From Pseudohalioglobus lutimaris (GTDB lineage: Bacteria; Pseudomonadota; Gammaproteobacteria; Pseudomonadales; Halieaceae), in the NCBI RefSeq assembly GCF_002866825.1, contig NZ_PKUS01000019.1, positions 44,581 through 108,580 on the forward strand: DNA of 64,000 nucleotides, written 5' to 3'. A program made the position numbers and the translations under genes. The notes under the pieces are model-generated. The model searched no databases. It saw only the letters and a list, made by a program, of their open reading frames with translations, and had not been told where the DNA came from. Shown here piece after piece: positions 32,213 through 40,557 of the stretch (positions within the stretch are counted from its first letter, which is position 1; each line of letters starts with the position of its first letter).

Positions 32213-33415
32213 ATGGGTGACGCGCAAAGGCCGCTGGAAGGGATCAGGGTCATTGAGATGGGGCAATTGCTGGCGGGCCCTTTCACCGGCACGATACTGG
32301 CCTATTTTGGTGCTGAGGTGATTAAGGTAGAGCCCCCAGGCGGCGACCCCATCCGCGGCTGGCGCCTGGTTAAAAACGGTACTTCACTGTGGTACCGCAG
32401 CCTGGGTAGGAACAAGAAGAGCGTGACGCTGGACCTTAAAGCAGCGCGCGGACAACAGTTGGCCAAAGAACTGATCAACACCGCGGATGTGGTGGTGGAG
32501 AATTTCCGCCCCGGTTTGATGGAAGAGTGGGGTATGGGCCCCGGGGACCTGAAAATGGATAACCCAGGTCTCATCTACGCCCGTATTTCCGGTTACGGCC
32601 AGGATGGTCCTTATGCAGAAAAGCCCGGCTATGCGTCGGTTACGGAAGGCTTCGGCGGTTTTCGTTATATAAATGGTCAGCCAGGCGAACCGCCCATACG
32701 CACTAACATCAGCATGGGAGATACGCTGTCGGCGATTCACGCGGCACTGGGCATTGCGTTGGCGATTATCCAGCGCAGCAAGCCGGGGGGTGAAGGACAG
32801 GTGATTGATGTTGCTCTTTATGAGTCCATCTTTAACCTGATGGAAGGTATCGTCCCCGAATACGATGGCGGAGGAGTGATTCGCGAGCCCTCTGGTACCA
32901 CGGTAACCGGTATTGTCCCTACCAACACCTACCGCTGCGACGATGGAAAGTATGTGGTCATTGGAGGCAATGGCGATTCCATCTTCAAGAGACTGATGAC
33001 CGTAGCGGGGCGTTCAGACATGGCAGAAAACCCGGAGCTTGCGGACAATGCTGGGCGGGTTGTCCATGAGGCGCAGATTGATCGCGTAATCGCCGATTGG
33101 TGCGCCGTGCACTCTTCCACGCACATCATCGATGTATTGGAAGAAGCACGTGTGCCGGTGGGCCCGATCTATAACGTGGAGGATATGATAAACGACGAAC
33201 ACTATAAGGCTCGTGGCATGTTCGAAACCGTTGAAGTAGACGGTGAGCCGCTGAAAATCCCCGCCATTTTACCGAAGATGCGCGGTACGCCAGGTCGCAC
33301 TCTCTGGCCTGGAGGTGATATTGGCAGCCACAACGAGGAAGTGTTGCAGGGTATTCTGCAACTCGATGACAAGGCGCTGGCGCAGCTGCGACAGGAGGGC
33401 GTTATCAGTGATTGA
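32213..33415 (+). CDS. Class III (CaiB/BaiF) acyl-CoA transferase
   Basis: This 400-residue class III CoA-transferase moves CoA between carboxylic acids. It has MGQLLAGPFTGTILAYFGAEVIKVEPP, RNKKSVTLDLKAARGQ and NFRPGLMEEWG, then SGYGQDGPYAEKPGYASVTEGF. The catalytic Asp is in NISMGDTLSAIHAALGI. C-terminal substrate-loop residues include PVGPIYNVEDMINDEHYKARGMF. The acid used cannot be told from sequence. No partner dehydrogenase or ligase lies beside it; it stands alone after rpoS. Confidence 0.86.
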   Translation: MGDAQRPLEGIRVIEMGQLLAGPFTGTILAYFGAEVIKVEPPGGDPIRGWRLVKNGTSLWYRSLGRNKKSVTLDLKAARGQQLAKELINTADVVVENFRPGLMEEWGMGPGDLKMDNPGLIYARISGYGQDGPYAEKPGYASVTEGFGGFRYINGQPGEPPIRTNISMGDTLSAIHAALGIALAIIQRSKPGGEGQVIDVALYESIFNLMEGIVPEYDGGGVIREPSGTTVTGIVPTNTYRCDDGKYVVIGGNGDSIFKRLMTVAGRSDMAENPELADNAGRVVHEAQIDRVIADWCAVHSSTHIIDVLEEARVPVGPIYNVEDMINDEHYKARGMFETVEVDGEPLKIPAILPKMRGTPGRTLWPGGDIGSHNEEVLQGILQLDDKALAQLRQEGVISD

Positions 33416-33547
33416 TCGATCAGTTGGCCTCCAGGTTCTATTCTCCGGGCAGTCCTCGTTGTCGCGATGGATTGCCGTGGTATTTCCCGCTGTCGCGGTT
33501 TATTCTGCGTGACGAACTTTTCTGCTCCAGATTACTGAGGTATTTTC

Positions 33548-34306
33548 ATGTTTCGATTTGTACTGTTGCTGCTTTCGGCGATAACACTAAGCAGCACCGC
33601 AGCGTCGGCTCAGCAGCCACTGCGCCTGATGGCCAATACATCCCCTCCGTATGCAGATGAGAAGCTACCCGCACGTGGGCTGGCTCTTGAATTGGTAGAG
33701 CATGTGTTTGCCTCAACCGACATCACCGCGCAGATAACGATCGAAAATTGGTCGCGCGCTCTTGAGGGTGCGCGCATTGGTGTTTATGACGGCCTTGCCA
33801 CTGCCTGGTACGCAAAAGAGAGGGAGCAGGATTTGTTATACAGCAAACCTTATCTGCAGAGCCGATTGATCGTTCTCCAGGCCCGTGCCAACCCAGGTCG
33901 TTACACCGCCCTGAGTGACCTGTCTGGCGCCCGGCTCGGTGTACGTGCAGATTATGCTTATGGCGTTGACCTGGCTGCGGTGCCCGGTCTGGTACTGGTA
34001 GAGGAGAATCACCTTGTCCAGAACTTGTTGAACTTACTCAACGGTCGGGTTGACTTTGTGATCGGCGATCAGCGCACCATCAATCAGCAACTGCACGAAT
34101 ATCTTAACGACAAGGTCAGCCAATTCACCGTCAGTGCAATTGAGTTGCCTGCGGTGGCCAGGCATGTGGCGGTAAGCCGTGAGCTGGAGGGTCACGAGAG
34201 TGTTATCTCCGCATTCAATTCTGCACTCGAGGCTGCTGAAAAAGATGGCAGTCACCAGGCCATAGTCAGTAAGTGGGATGAACGTTACGGCGGTAGTGGC
34301 CGGTAG
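33548..34306 (+). CDS. Periplasmic substrate-binding-protein-like (SBP_bac_3) protein
   Basis: This 252-residue secreted protein has a signal peptide (FVLLLLSAITLSSTAASAQQ). The fold is that of amino-acid-type solute-binding proteins: LRLMANTSPPYADEKLPARGLALELVEH opens the domain, with YSKPYLQSRLIVLQA, GARLGVRADYAYGVDLA and GRVDFVIGDQRT later. No permease or ATPase neighbours exist, so this is an orphan binding protein. Its ligand is unknown. The gap of 131 bp before it shows nothing clear. Confidence 0.75.
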   Translation: MFRFVLLLLSAITLSSTAASAQQPLRLMANTSPPYADEKLPARGLALELVEHVFASTDITAQITIENWSRALEGARIGVYDGLATAWYAKEREQDLLYSKPYLQSRLIVLQARANPGRYTALSDLSGARLGVRADYAYGVDLAAVPGLVLVEENHLVQNLLNLLNGRVDFVIGDQRTINQQLHEYLNDKVSQFTVSAIELPAVARHVAVSRELEGHESVISAFNSALEAAEKDGSHQAIVSKWDERYGGSGR

Positions 34307-34394
34307 GGGCTGTAGTCTGCGCTTGCCACAGGATCGAATCACAGTTGCAGTGATGCACGCGCCGTAGCACAGCCGCTGCGTTGTTCAGCCTTCG

Positions 34395-34423
34395 AAAATA
34401 AAAAGAAGGGCGCCGAAGCGCCC
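34395..34423 (-). terminator. Rho-independent terminator on the minus strand
   Basis: GGGCGC (34408-34413) and GCGCCC (34418-34423) enclose a CGAA loop. Read on the minus strand the hairpin has a TTCG tetraloop and is followed by TTCTTTTTATTTTC. It points away from the minus-strand membrane-protein gene that ends at 34672. The 248 bp between them (34424-34671) hold no convincing gene. Confidence 0.75.
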
Positions 34424-34671
34424 TGAGGGGAGGGGACCTGTGTTGCAATTGATACGCCCCCAGGCCCAGTGCGGTTCACTGTTGGCGAGTACAAATTTCC
34501 TGTTCGTTGAAATTCAGTCGATCGTGCGCTGAGGGCGGCCGCGCTGTGGCGGTTGACGGACTGTAGTTTGATCAGCCTGTGGTTGTACCACGCGACCCGG
34601 CAGACGGTCGCGCTCCAGGGGCCCCTGCCGCTAACCTGCTTGACCTGTACGCCAGGTGCAGAACGCGACGC

Positions 34672-35445
34672 CTACTGGTTTCCTTTTTCCTGACCGCGCC
34701 CTGTGGCGACGCTGGGAAAGCCCATCATCGAGTCGATTTGCTCGTTGCCGCTGACGTGTTCGATGATGCGGTAGAGAATACCCGCTGCTGAACCATTGAC
34801 CAGTGCATCGGCGATGATTTCGTCCGTGTCTACCGCCTCGGCATTGCGCAGAAGTTTAGCGAATGCGCGAGTGTAGTTGTTAGCGTGGCGGGTCCTGATC
34901 GCTGTTCCAAAGAAAATTTCGCGCAGTGCCTCAGGGTCGTCGCGGCGATTAACGGCCAGCGCGATCATTTTACGGATGAACCAGGAAGGGTCTCCGTTTG
35001 CAGACTGATTGCGCTGATCTGCGAACTCCTCTCCACTTATTTCTCCACTCCCCGTAGGCCCACAAACCGACATGTAGTGAAAGCCCGCGATGCCCCCCAA
35101 CTGCGCTTGTACCAAATCATGGAGTTTGAAATAGGAGTCACGTTGAGAATGTACTTCCAGCCTGCGCGCGCTGCGTTCCTGGATTGAGATCGCCCTCGTA
35201 TTCGCGGTGATTTCCTTTTGCTGCATGAAGTGACCGATCACCAGCCAGAGGAATGCGAGGGGAGCGAAGGCGCCCTCGAGAAAACTGCCGATGTCTGCGG
35301 TGGCAAGATGAACGAAATTGTTCCAGCCTACCACCCGCAAGAGGTAGATGAGCCCGGTAGTGATCCAGGTCAGGGTGACGGCAAGCCCAAAGGCGATACG
35401 CCAGTCCATATTCAGCAGGCCGGATGGTTTGCTTTCATCTTCCAT
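34672..35445 (-). CDS. Hypothetical two-TM membrane protein
   Basis: I do not recognise this 257-residue protein. It has two N-terminal hydrophobic segments, about residues 18-40 (AFGLAVTLTWITTGLIYLLRVV) and 52-72 (FLEGAFAPLAFLWLVIGHFM). A hydrophilic, charged cytosolic part of about 180 residues follows. It is conserved-looking in codon use and starts at ATG 35445 behind AGGGGAGAGACA-like purines. It lies 40 bp after the Pmp3-like gene on the same strand and is followed by a minus-strand terminator. No catalytic motif is visible. Confidence 0.7.
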   Translation of the reverse strand: MEDESKPSGLLNMDWRIAFGLAVTLTWITTGLIYLLRVVGWNNFVHLATADIGSFLEGAFAPLAFLWLVIGHFMQQKEITANTRAISIQERSARRLEVHSQRDSYFKLHDLVQAQLGGIAGFHYMSVCGPTGSGEISGEEFADQRNQSANGDPSWFIRKMIALAVNRRDDPEALREIFFGTAIRTRHANNYTRAFAKLLRNAEAVDTDEIIADALVNGSAAGILYRIIEHVSGNEQIDSMMGFPSVATGRGQEKGNQ

Positions 35446-35485
35446 AGCCTGTCTCTCCCCTTGCTGGATAGTGCCTCGAATTGCG

Positions 35486-35647
35486 CTAAAGAACTGTTAG
35501 CCAAATCGCATGCAGTATGCCGGGAAGCCACATAAGGAGGCAGAGCAGCACGTTGATAACCAGGTCTTTGCCGGCTCCATTTTTGAGATAGACGGCTAGC
35601 GGTGGCAGGAGAATTGATACAATTAACGCTACGATTTTATTATCCAT
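35486..35647 (-). CDS. Pmp3/YqaE (UPF0057) small membrane proteolipid
   Basis: A 53-residue protein was found by reading the minus strand. It starts MDNKIVALIVSILLPPLAVY and ends LPGILHAIWLTVL, giving two TM helices joined by a short polar loop (KNGAGKD). The LLPPLAV and LPGILHAIW motifs are diagnostic of the PF01679 family, which is linked to membrane-potential or salt and cold stress. The ATG at 35647 has a GGGAG SD seven bases upstream. It sits 45 bp downstream of the AraC gene, on the same strand. Confidence 0.85.
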   Translation of the reverse strand: MDNKIVALIVSILLPPLAVYLKNGAGKDLVINVLLCLLMWLPGILHAIWLTVL

Positions 35648-35692
35648 TTTGCTCCCAGATGCGGTGGCTTTTTCGAACTATTAATATACCGG

Positions 35693-36724
35693 TCAGCGCA
35701 GCCCTGCGCCATGTCGAAAATCGCTGGGCGAGCAACCGTGCCAGCGTCTAAACGCCCGGCGAAAATTGGCGCTGTCATGATAACCCAGAAGTGCGGCGAT
35801 GGATTCGACGCTAAAGCGTTCGTCGCGCAGGTGTCTGGCAGCCATTTCTGCGAGGATATCGTCACGTATGCGCCTATAGCCACTCCCTTCTCGCTGCAAG
35901 CGCCGGGCCAGCGTGCGTTTCGATACGAAAAGTGAGCGCGCGACCTGCTCCTCGCTGACGCTGTTTATTGGCTGTGCGAGGAGGAAGCGTTTAACCCGGT
36001 CAGTCATCGACAGTGCATTGGCCGGTGTTTGCGCCAGTAGACTGGCACACATCTCCCGCGCCGCAGCATAGGAATCGGCATCACCCGAAGGGTTCAACTC
36101 CTCCAGTAGCGATGCCGGAATTAGCAGTTGGCTGCTTGGGCAATCAAAATCGATGCTGGCGTCAATGTAGTCGGGATACAGCGCGTGGTAGTGTGGTCTG
36201 GGAAACTCAAAGCGCGCCCGTGCGTCGGTCAGCTTTCTGCCCAGGAATGAGGCCACCAGTGCCTGTATCACCAACACAAAAGACTCCAGCAGCATCTTTC
36301 GTTCTTCCTGGCTGGCTTCCAGCAAGATCTCCAGAGAACATATCAGCCGGTCCTCCCTCTCCTGCAGTTCCAATTGCACGAATGGAATTCGCAGCGGCAA
36401 GAAGTCGCGCAATGATTGCAGGGCGGTGCGCAAGTCCGGACTGGAGAGTGCGAGATAACCAAGCGGGCCGTGCGCGGAGGGTTGCAGTTGCTGTCCAAGT
36501 CGCAGCCCGAAGTGGGCTGAGTGATCCATTGCCTTGGCGTTGGCCAGTACCTGCAACTGCTGACGGCCGGTCAACCGGCTTTCGTCGCCTGCCAGCAGTA
36601 TGTCAGACGGCAGACCCGTGCCCCGCAGCAAGCGGGGCAGGTCCCGTTCCTGGAGGCCCAACACGCGGGCAACAATTCGTGAGTAACTGCTGGGGATAAA
36701 AAAGCAGTCGCCATCTTCTTTCAT
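35693..36724 (-). CDS. AraC-family regulator with arabinose-binding-like N-domain (AhpR/OruR type)
   Basis: This 343-residue regulator has an N-terminal Arabinose_bd-type domain (PF12625; HFGLRLGQQLQPSAHGPLGYLAL). Its C-terminal AraC double HTH reads SEEQVARSLFVSKRTLARRLQREG and FSVESIAALLGYHDSANFRRAFRRWHG. It is divergent from the ferredoxin-CYP153 pair. In known CYP153 clusters an AraC regulator of this class controls the alkane-inducible operon, so the same role is inferred. Two matching direct repeats lie in the shared 124-bp gap. Confidence 0.85.
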   Translation of the reverse strand: MKEDGDCFFIPSSYSRIVARVLGLQERDLPRLLRGTGLPSDILLAGDESRLTGRQQLQVLANAKAMDHSAHFGLRLGQQLQPSAHGPLGYLALSSPDLRTALQSLRDFLPLRIPFVQLELQEREDRLICSLEILLEASQEERKMLLESFVLVIQALVASFLGRKLTDARARFEFPRPHYHALYPDYIDASIDFDCPSSQLLIPASLLEELNPSGDADSYAAAREMCASLLAQTPANALSMTDRVKRFLLAQPINSVSEEQVARSLFVSKRTLARRLQREGSGYRRIRDDILAEMAARHLRDERFSVESIAALLGYHDSANFRRAFRRWHGCSPSDFRHGAGLR

Positions 36725-36756
36725 CGAAATTTACCGGATCACGTCATCAGCTCTAT

Positions 36757-36791
36757 TGTCTTTTAATGACTCCCCGGTGTCAAAAAATGAC
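36757..36791 (+). promoter_or_regulatory. Direct repeats with 21-bp period: probable AraC operator
   Basis: TGTC-WWWW-AATGAC occurs twice, at 36757-36770 and 36778-36791. The second copy has AAAA in place of TTTT in the centre. The 21-bp period is two helical turns, as expected for AraC-family half-sites. A -10-like TAGACT is at 36815-36820, so the second repeat would abut the -35 region of the ferredoxin-CYP153 promoter, a typical activator position. Confidence 0.6.
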
Positions 36792-36848
36792 CTCCTTCAG
36801 TAGCCGTTAGTGGGTAGACTGTCCCTACTTAACATGAGGAATAGATTA

Positions 36849-37169
36849 ATGCCGCGTATAACCCTGATTGAATTCAATGGCACAGATCACACCATCGAAG
36901 CGGAGGTTGGCAAATCCCTGATGCTCAACGCCATTGATAACCAGGTACCCGGCATCGATGCGGATTGCGGGGGCGCCTGCGCCTGCGGCACTTGTCACGT
37001 TTTCGTTGAACCGGCGTGGCAGGAGGCGGCAGGGGAGTCAAATCCGCTGGAAGGCGCCATGCTGTCAATGCGGCCGGACCAGTCTGATGTTTCTCGCTTG
37101 AGTTGCCAGATCGAAGTCACTGAAGCCATGGACGGTATGGTTGTGCGCCTGCCTGAGTACCAGATGTAA
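36849..37169 (+). CDS. Adrenodoxin-type [2Fe-2S] ferredoxin
   Basis: This 106-residue vertebrate-type ferredoxin carries the C-x5-C-x2-C cluster motif (CGGACACGTC) plus a distal Cys in SRLSCQI. Such ferredoxins pass electrons from a flavin reductase to class I bacterial P450s. The start is ATG 36849 (MPRITLIEFNG). It lies 25 bp upstream of the CYP153-type P450 and is therefore its likely redox partner. No ferredoxin reductase is adjacent. Confidence 0.93.
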   Translation: MPRITLIEFNGTDHTIEAEVGKSLMLNAIDNQVPGIDADCGGACACGTCHVFVEPAWQEAAGESNPLEGAMLSMRPDQSDVSRLSCQIEVTEAMDGMVVRLPEYQM

Positions 37170-37194
37170 TCGAATAGACCCGGGAGAAAATAGT

Positions 37195-38436
37195 ATGAAT
37201 CACATCGCCACGCCAACGTCGGCTTCCGCTCCTCTTGACCAGATTGACTTCAGTGACCCCTGCCTGCTGCGCGACGACACCTGGCACGATTATTTCGCCC
37301 GCTTGCGGGATGAGTCGCCTGTTCACTATCAGGCGGAGAGCCCCTTCGGGCCGTTCTGGTCTATTACCCGCTTTGAAGACATCGTTGCCGTGGACAGCAA
37401 CTTCAAGGACTTTTCCTCTGAACCAACAATTCTGATTGGTGACATTTCCGATGATCTGCCGGCTGAGATGTTTATTGCCATGGATCCCCCCAAGCACGAC
37501 GTCCAGCGCAAGGCAGTGCAGAGCGTGGTGGCGCCTAAGAACCTCGCGGAGATGGAGGTGCTGATTCGCACTCGAGTCTGCGACATACTGGACGGATTGC
37601 CTGTTGGTGAAACGTTCGATTGGGTGAGCGATGTCTCCATTAATCTCACCACTCAGATGTTGGCCACTTTATTCGACTTTCCTTTCGAGGAGAGGCATAA
37701 GCTGACGTATTGGTCTGACATTGCCGCCGGAACAGCGGAGATGACCGGGGGTGATGTGGATCCTGAGGAGCGACTTCAGGGGTTGATGGATTGCCTGGAG
37801 ACCTTTACCCGCCTCTGGCATGAACGCAAGGCGAACCCCGGCGACAGTTTTGACCTGATTAGCCTGCTGCAACGCGACCCGAATACCGCGGATATGGTGG
37901 ATCGGCCGATGGAATATCTTGGGAACCTGATGCTGTTGATTGTGGGTGGTAATGACACCACGCGCAATTCAGCGACTGGTGGAGTGCTGGCGCTTAACCT
38001 CTTTCCTGAGCAATATGACAAACTGCGAGCGGATCAAAGCCTTATTCCCTCCATGGTGTCAGAAATAATTCGCTGGCAGACACCTTTGGCGCACATGCGA
38101 CGCAGGGCTACCCGCGACCTGGAATTCGGCGGGCAGCAAATCAAGAAAGACGATAAAGTGGTGATGTGGTACATGTCTGGGAATCGCGACGAGCGTGCCA
38201 TTGCCAACCCGGATGAGTTCATCATCGACCGCGAGAATCCACGGCACCACATTTCCTTTGGCTTCGGTGTGCACCGCTGCATGGGCAACAGGCTCGCAGA
38301 GATGCAACTGCGCATTCTCTGGGAGGAGATCATGCGGCGCTTCAAATTCGTCGAGGTGATGGGCGACCCCGTGCGCGTCAATTCCAATTTCGTCAAAGGC
38401 TATGAGAGTCTTCCTGTTCGCGTGCACCCTCTTTAA
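37195..38436 (+). CDS. CYP153-family cytochrome P450 (alkane/fatty-acid terminal hydroxylase)
   Basis: This is a 413-residue soluble P450. The I-helix is MLLIVGGNDTTRNS, the ExxR is SEIIRW, and the haem loop is HISFGFGVHRCMGNRLAE with the axial Cys near residue 361. The GNDTTRNS I-helix and the FGFGVHRCMGNRLAEMQLR haem segment are typical of CYP153 enzymes, which hydroxylate alkanes and medium-chain fatty acids at the terminal carbon. The AraC regulator, ferredoxin and P450 order matches the alkane-inducible CYP153 operon, minus the reductase. The start is ATG 37195 after GGGAGAAAA. Confidence 0.9.
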   Translation: MNHIATPTSASAPLDQIDFSDPCLLRDDTWHDYFARLRDESPVHYQAESPFGPFWSITRFEDIVAVDSNFKDFSSEPTILIGDISDDLPAEMFIAMDPPKHDVQRKAVQSVVAPKNLAEMEVLIRTRVCDILDGLPVGETFDWVSDVSINLTTQMLATLFDFPFEERHKLTYWSDIAAGTAEMTGGDVDPEERLQGLMDCLETFTRLWHERKANPGDSFDLISLLQRDPNTADMVDRPMEYLGNLMLLIVGGNDTTRNSATGGVLALNLFPEQYDKLRADQSLIPSMVSEIIRWQTPLAHMRRRATRDLEFGGQQIKKDDKVVMWYMSGNRDERAIANPDEFIIDRENPRHHISFGFGVHRCMGNRLAEMQLRILWEEIMRRFKFVEVMGDPVRVNSNFVKGYESLPVRVHPL

Positions 38437-38449
38437 AACAGCCCTTGTC

Positions 38450-39010
38450 TTAAGTTATATCGGCTGGACTGTCTATATCTGTGAAGATGCCGGTATCTGT
38501 TAGTGCAACCCGGACAATAGCATTTTCGTTCCGGCCAATGACTTGCCGCGCGCCACGATCTCCTGTCAGTGCAGCCAGTTCGGTAAAGAACTCGCGGCTG
38601 AAGCCAACGGGATGACCTGTAGAGCCGTTACATTGCGGCAGCGTGATTGTGCCCGGGCAGAGTGCTTCTGCGACAGCGCGGTAGCTGGCAGGTTGAATGT
38701 GCGGCATGTCGCCCAGTGCAATCAGCACACCATCCTCCTGCTTAACCCGCTCCAATCCCTGGGCCAGTGTGTGTCCCATGCCGCGGTAGGCGAGCGAGCA
38801 AAGCAGGGTTTGGGCGCCCAGGCTTTGAAGTGCACCGGCCAGTTCCTCGTCCGAAGGCCGTAAACAGACCATTACTGGCAAACCACTGGCCAGGGCCTGT
38901 GCAGTGGTGCGTTCCAGGATCGTAGTTCCATCGGGAAGCAGGGCCCGTCGCTTGTCCCTGCCAAAACGTCTGGAAGTGCCTGCGGCGAGCAGCAGAATGG
39001 TGACGTTCAA
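38450..39010 (-). CDS. MobA-like NTP transferase (MocA/molybdenum cofactor type)
   Basis: This 186-residue GT-A fold nucleotidyltransferase has the N-terminal LLLAAGTSRRFGRDKRRALLPDG signature and the metal-binding GDMPHI motif. Its C-terminal GHPVGFSREFF is typical of MocA/MobA-like enzymes that attach CMP or GMP to molybdopterin. No ATG precedes the conserved start; a TTG at 39010 (LNVTILLLAAG) is chosen. It is convergent with the P450 gene (13-bp gap). No molybdoenzyme lies nearby, so the acceptor is unknown. Confidence 0.75.
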   Translation of the reverse strand: MNVTILLLAAGTSRRFGRDKRRALLPDGTTILERTTAQALASGLPVMVCLRPSDEELAGALQSLGAQTLLCSLAYRGMGHTLAQGLERVKQEDGVLIALGDMPHIQPASYRAVAEALCPGTITLPQCNGSTGHPVGFSREFFTELAALTGDRGARQVIGRNENAIVRVALTDTGIFTDIDSPADIT

Positions 39011-39111
39011 GATGCGTTCATCCGGGGGCTGCTGTGCGGGCGATTGCGCGACCCCGCGTTCCCGTGGTCCAGGGGGGCTGCGCTGGCTACTGTGCAACGA
39101 TTCAGGGGCAT

Positions 39112-39139
39112 AAAAAAGCCCCGACAGAGCGGGGCTTTT
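39112..39139 (-). terminator. Rho-independent terminator after fdxA
   Basis: GCCCC and GGGGC arms around a GACAGAGC loop are followed, on the minus strand, by TTTTTTA. It lies 17 bp past the fdxA stop. The plus strand also shows TTTT after the arm, so it may work in both directions. Confidence 0.85.
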
Positions 39140-39155
39140 GCTGGAAGCGCGTGGC

Positions 39156-39479
39156 TCAACGCTGCAGTAACTCCAGCTTGTTAGGCTTGCCTTTCCACTC
39201 CTCGGCATCGGGCAGCGCGTCCTTCATCTCGGTGATGCAGGGCCACACCTCAGCAAGCTCGGCGTTTAACTCCAGGAATACCTGCTGATCCTCCGGTAAT
39301 TCGTCCTCGGAAAAAATTGCGTCGATGGGGCACTCGGGTTCGCACAGCGCACAGTCTATGCACTCATCGGGGTGGATAACGAGAAAGTTGGGCCCCTCAT
39401 AGAAACAGTCTACCGGACAGACTTCCACACAATCTGTGTGCTTACAATTGATACAATCTTCGCCTACAACAAATGTCAT
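39156..39479 (-). CDS. fdxA: 7Fe-8S ferredoxin FdxA
   Basis: This 107-residue 3Fe-4S/4Fe-4S ferredoxin is of the FdxA type. The N-terminal clusters use [18 protein letters not shown] and [16 protein letters not shown], and a charged C-terminal tail of about 50 residues is normal for the family. It is a general electron carrier. It stands alone on the minus strand and ends at the terminator at 39112-39139. In Pseudomonas fdxA follows rpoS; here it does not. Confidence 0.95.
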   Translation of the reverse strand: MTFVVGEDCINCKHTDCVEVCPVDCFYEGPNFLVIHPDECIDCALCEPECPIDAIFSEDELPEDQQVFLELNAELAEVWPCITEMKDALPDAEEWKGKPNKLELLQR

Positions 39480-39606
39480 GCTTTACCTGCCTCTTGGATG
39501 ATGCCGCTCATATGCGGCGCTAAGTTTACCCGCAAGGCCAGCCGATTTGAAGGGGTCGTGAAGGGGTAACTGGCCCGTGGAACGTATGCTTCTGCCGCTA
39601 TATTCA

Positions 39607-40353
39607 TCAGTTGTGTGACATCTTCGAATGGTCCTTTGGGGAGTGATCCATTATGGAACCGTTCTCTGTTGGCGCCATCCCCGGGGCTTTGTGCCTGAGG
39701 TGTTCGCCATGTGCGGTGACCAGGTAAATTGTCCAGATACCGGAAAGAACCAGCATCGCCGCAATAAACAGTTTCAGACCTCTGCGGCGCAGAAAGCCCT
39801 GCAATTTATCGGCTCCCAGACTGACGGCCAGCATGGCCGGCAAGGTGCCCAGCCCGAAGCAGAACATCAGGCTGGCGGAGCCCAGTGCACTCTGTGCCGT
39901 AGCCGACCAGGCCAGGGCAGAATAAATCAGCCCGCAGGGCATCAGCCCCCAACACAGGCCCAGTGCCAACCCCTGCATTGGGTTGCGTATTGGCAGGAAA
40001 CGCGCGGAAAAACGCTGCACCGGTTGCCAGAGTTTACTGCCAGCACGTTCAAGGATTTTTATACCCTGCCACCAATTGGCAACCGACAGTCCCATGCCAA
40101 TCAGCAGAATCCCTGCCAGGTAGCGCAGGGCAATAGTCCAGGACACCAGGTCAATGCTGCCCGCGATCAGGCCCAGCAAACCACCCAGCAAGGTGTAACT
40201 GAATATGCGACCACTGTGATAGGAGAGAGTCAGCGGCAGCGAGCGGTGTTGCCCCAGATTCAGCGCCGCTGCAATACCGCCACACATGCCCAGGCAGTGG
40301 CCGCTGCCGGCCAGGCCCAGGGCGAACGCAGTCAGTAATACCGGTTCGTTCAC
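39607..40353 (-). CDS. DsbD-type / SafE-like membrane protein of the cco assembly cluster
   Basis: This 248-residue membrane protein of the PF13386 (DsbD_2/UreH-like) family has LAGSGHCLGMCGGIAAALNLG at the N-terminus, an internal Met/Cys-rich LGLCWGLMPCGLIYSAL, and about six TM segments. Such proteins sit downstream of ccoS in many proteobacteria and probably handle copper or thiols for cbb3 oxidase. Its precise substrate is unknown. GTG 40353 overlaps the ccoS stop by four bases. The C-terminal tail is rich in His, Met and Lys. Confidence 0.8.
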   Translation of the reverse strand: MNEPVLLTAFALGLAGSGHCLGMCGGIAAALNLGQHRSLPLTLSYHSGRIFSYTLLGGLLGLIAGSIDLVSWTIALRYLAGILLIGMGLSVANWWQGIKILERAGSKLWQPVQRFSARFLPIRNPMQGLALGLCWGLMPCGLIYSALAWSATAQSALGSASLMFCFGLGTLPAMLAVSLGADKLQGFLRRRGLKLFIAAMLVLSGIWTIYLVTAHGEHLRHKAPGMAPTENGSIMDHSPKDHSKMSHN

Positions 40354-40541
40354 GATTCGTCTTTGCTCCTGTCGGGGTTTTCTTCGGCCTTGATATGCTC
40401 GTCCTGCTCCGGGGCCAGGATGCGCCAGGCCTCCTTATCGAGGTCGTCGTATTGGCCGTCATCAATGGCCCAGAGCAGTAACTTGATGCCAGCGGCCACG
40501 AACACCAGGGCGACGGGAATAAGTAGGTAGAGACTGTCCAC
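40350..40541 (-). CDS. ccoS: cbb3 oxidase assembly protein CcoS
   Basis: CcoS is a 63-residue single-TM protein (LYLLIPVALVFVAAGIKLLLWAI) needed to insert haem and copper cofactors into CcoN. The short charged tail (DDLDKEAWRILAP) matches the family. The start is GTG at 40541, 16 bp after ccoI. It overlaps the next gene by four bases, so it is the third member of the ccoGHIS set. Confidence 0.92.
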   Translation of the reverse strand: MDSLYLLIPVALVFVAAGIKLLLWAIDDGQYDDLDKEAWRILAPEQDEHIKAEENPDRSKDES

Positions 40542-40557
40542 AGCGATATTGGCCCTC

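Noticed and set aside
32072..32266. 64-codon minus-strand open frame overlapping the start of the CoA-transferase
   Set aside because: No homology, no SD, and it overlaps a real gene; treated as a chance frame.
38450..39010. MobA-like nucleotidyltransferase considered as the CofC of the F420 pathway
   Set aside because: Its N-terminus LLLAAGTSRRFGRDK is the MobA/MocA signature with a GDMP metal motif. The real CofC domain is found in the fusion at 62218.
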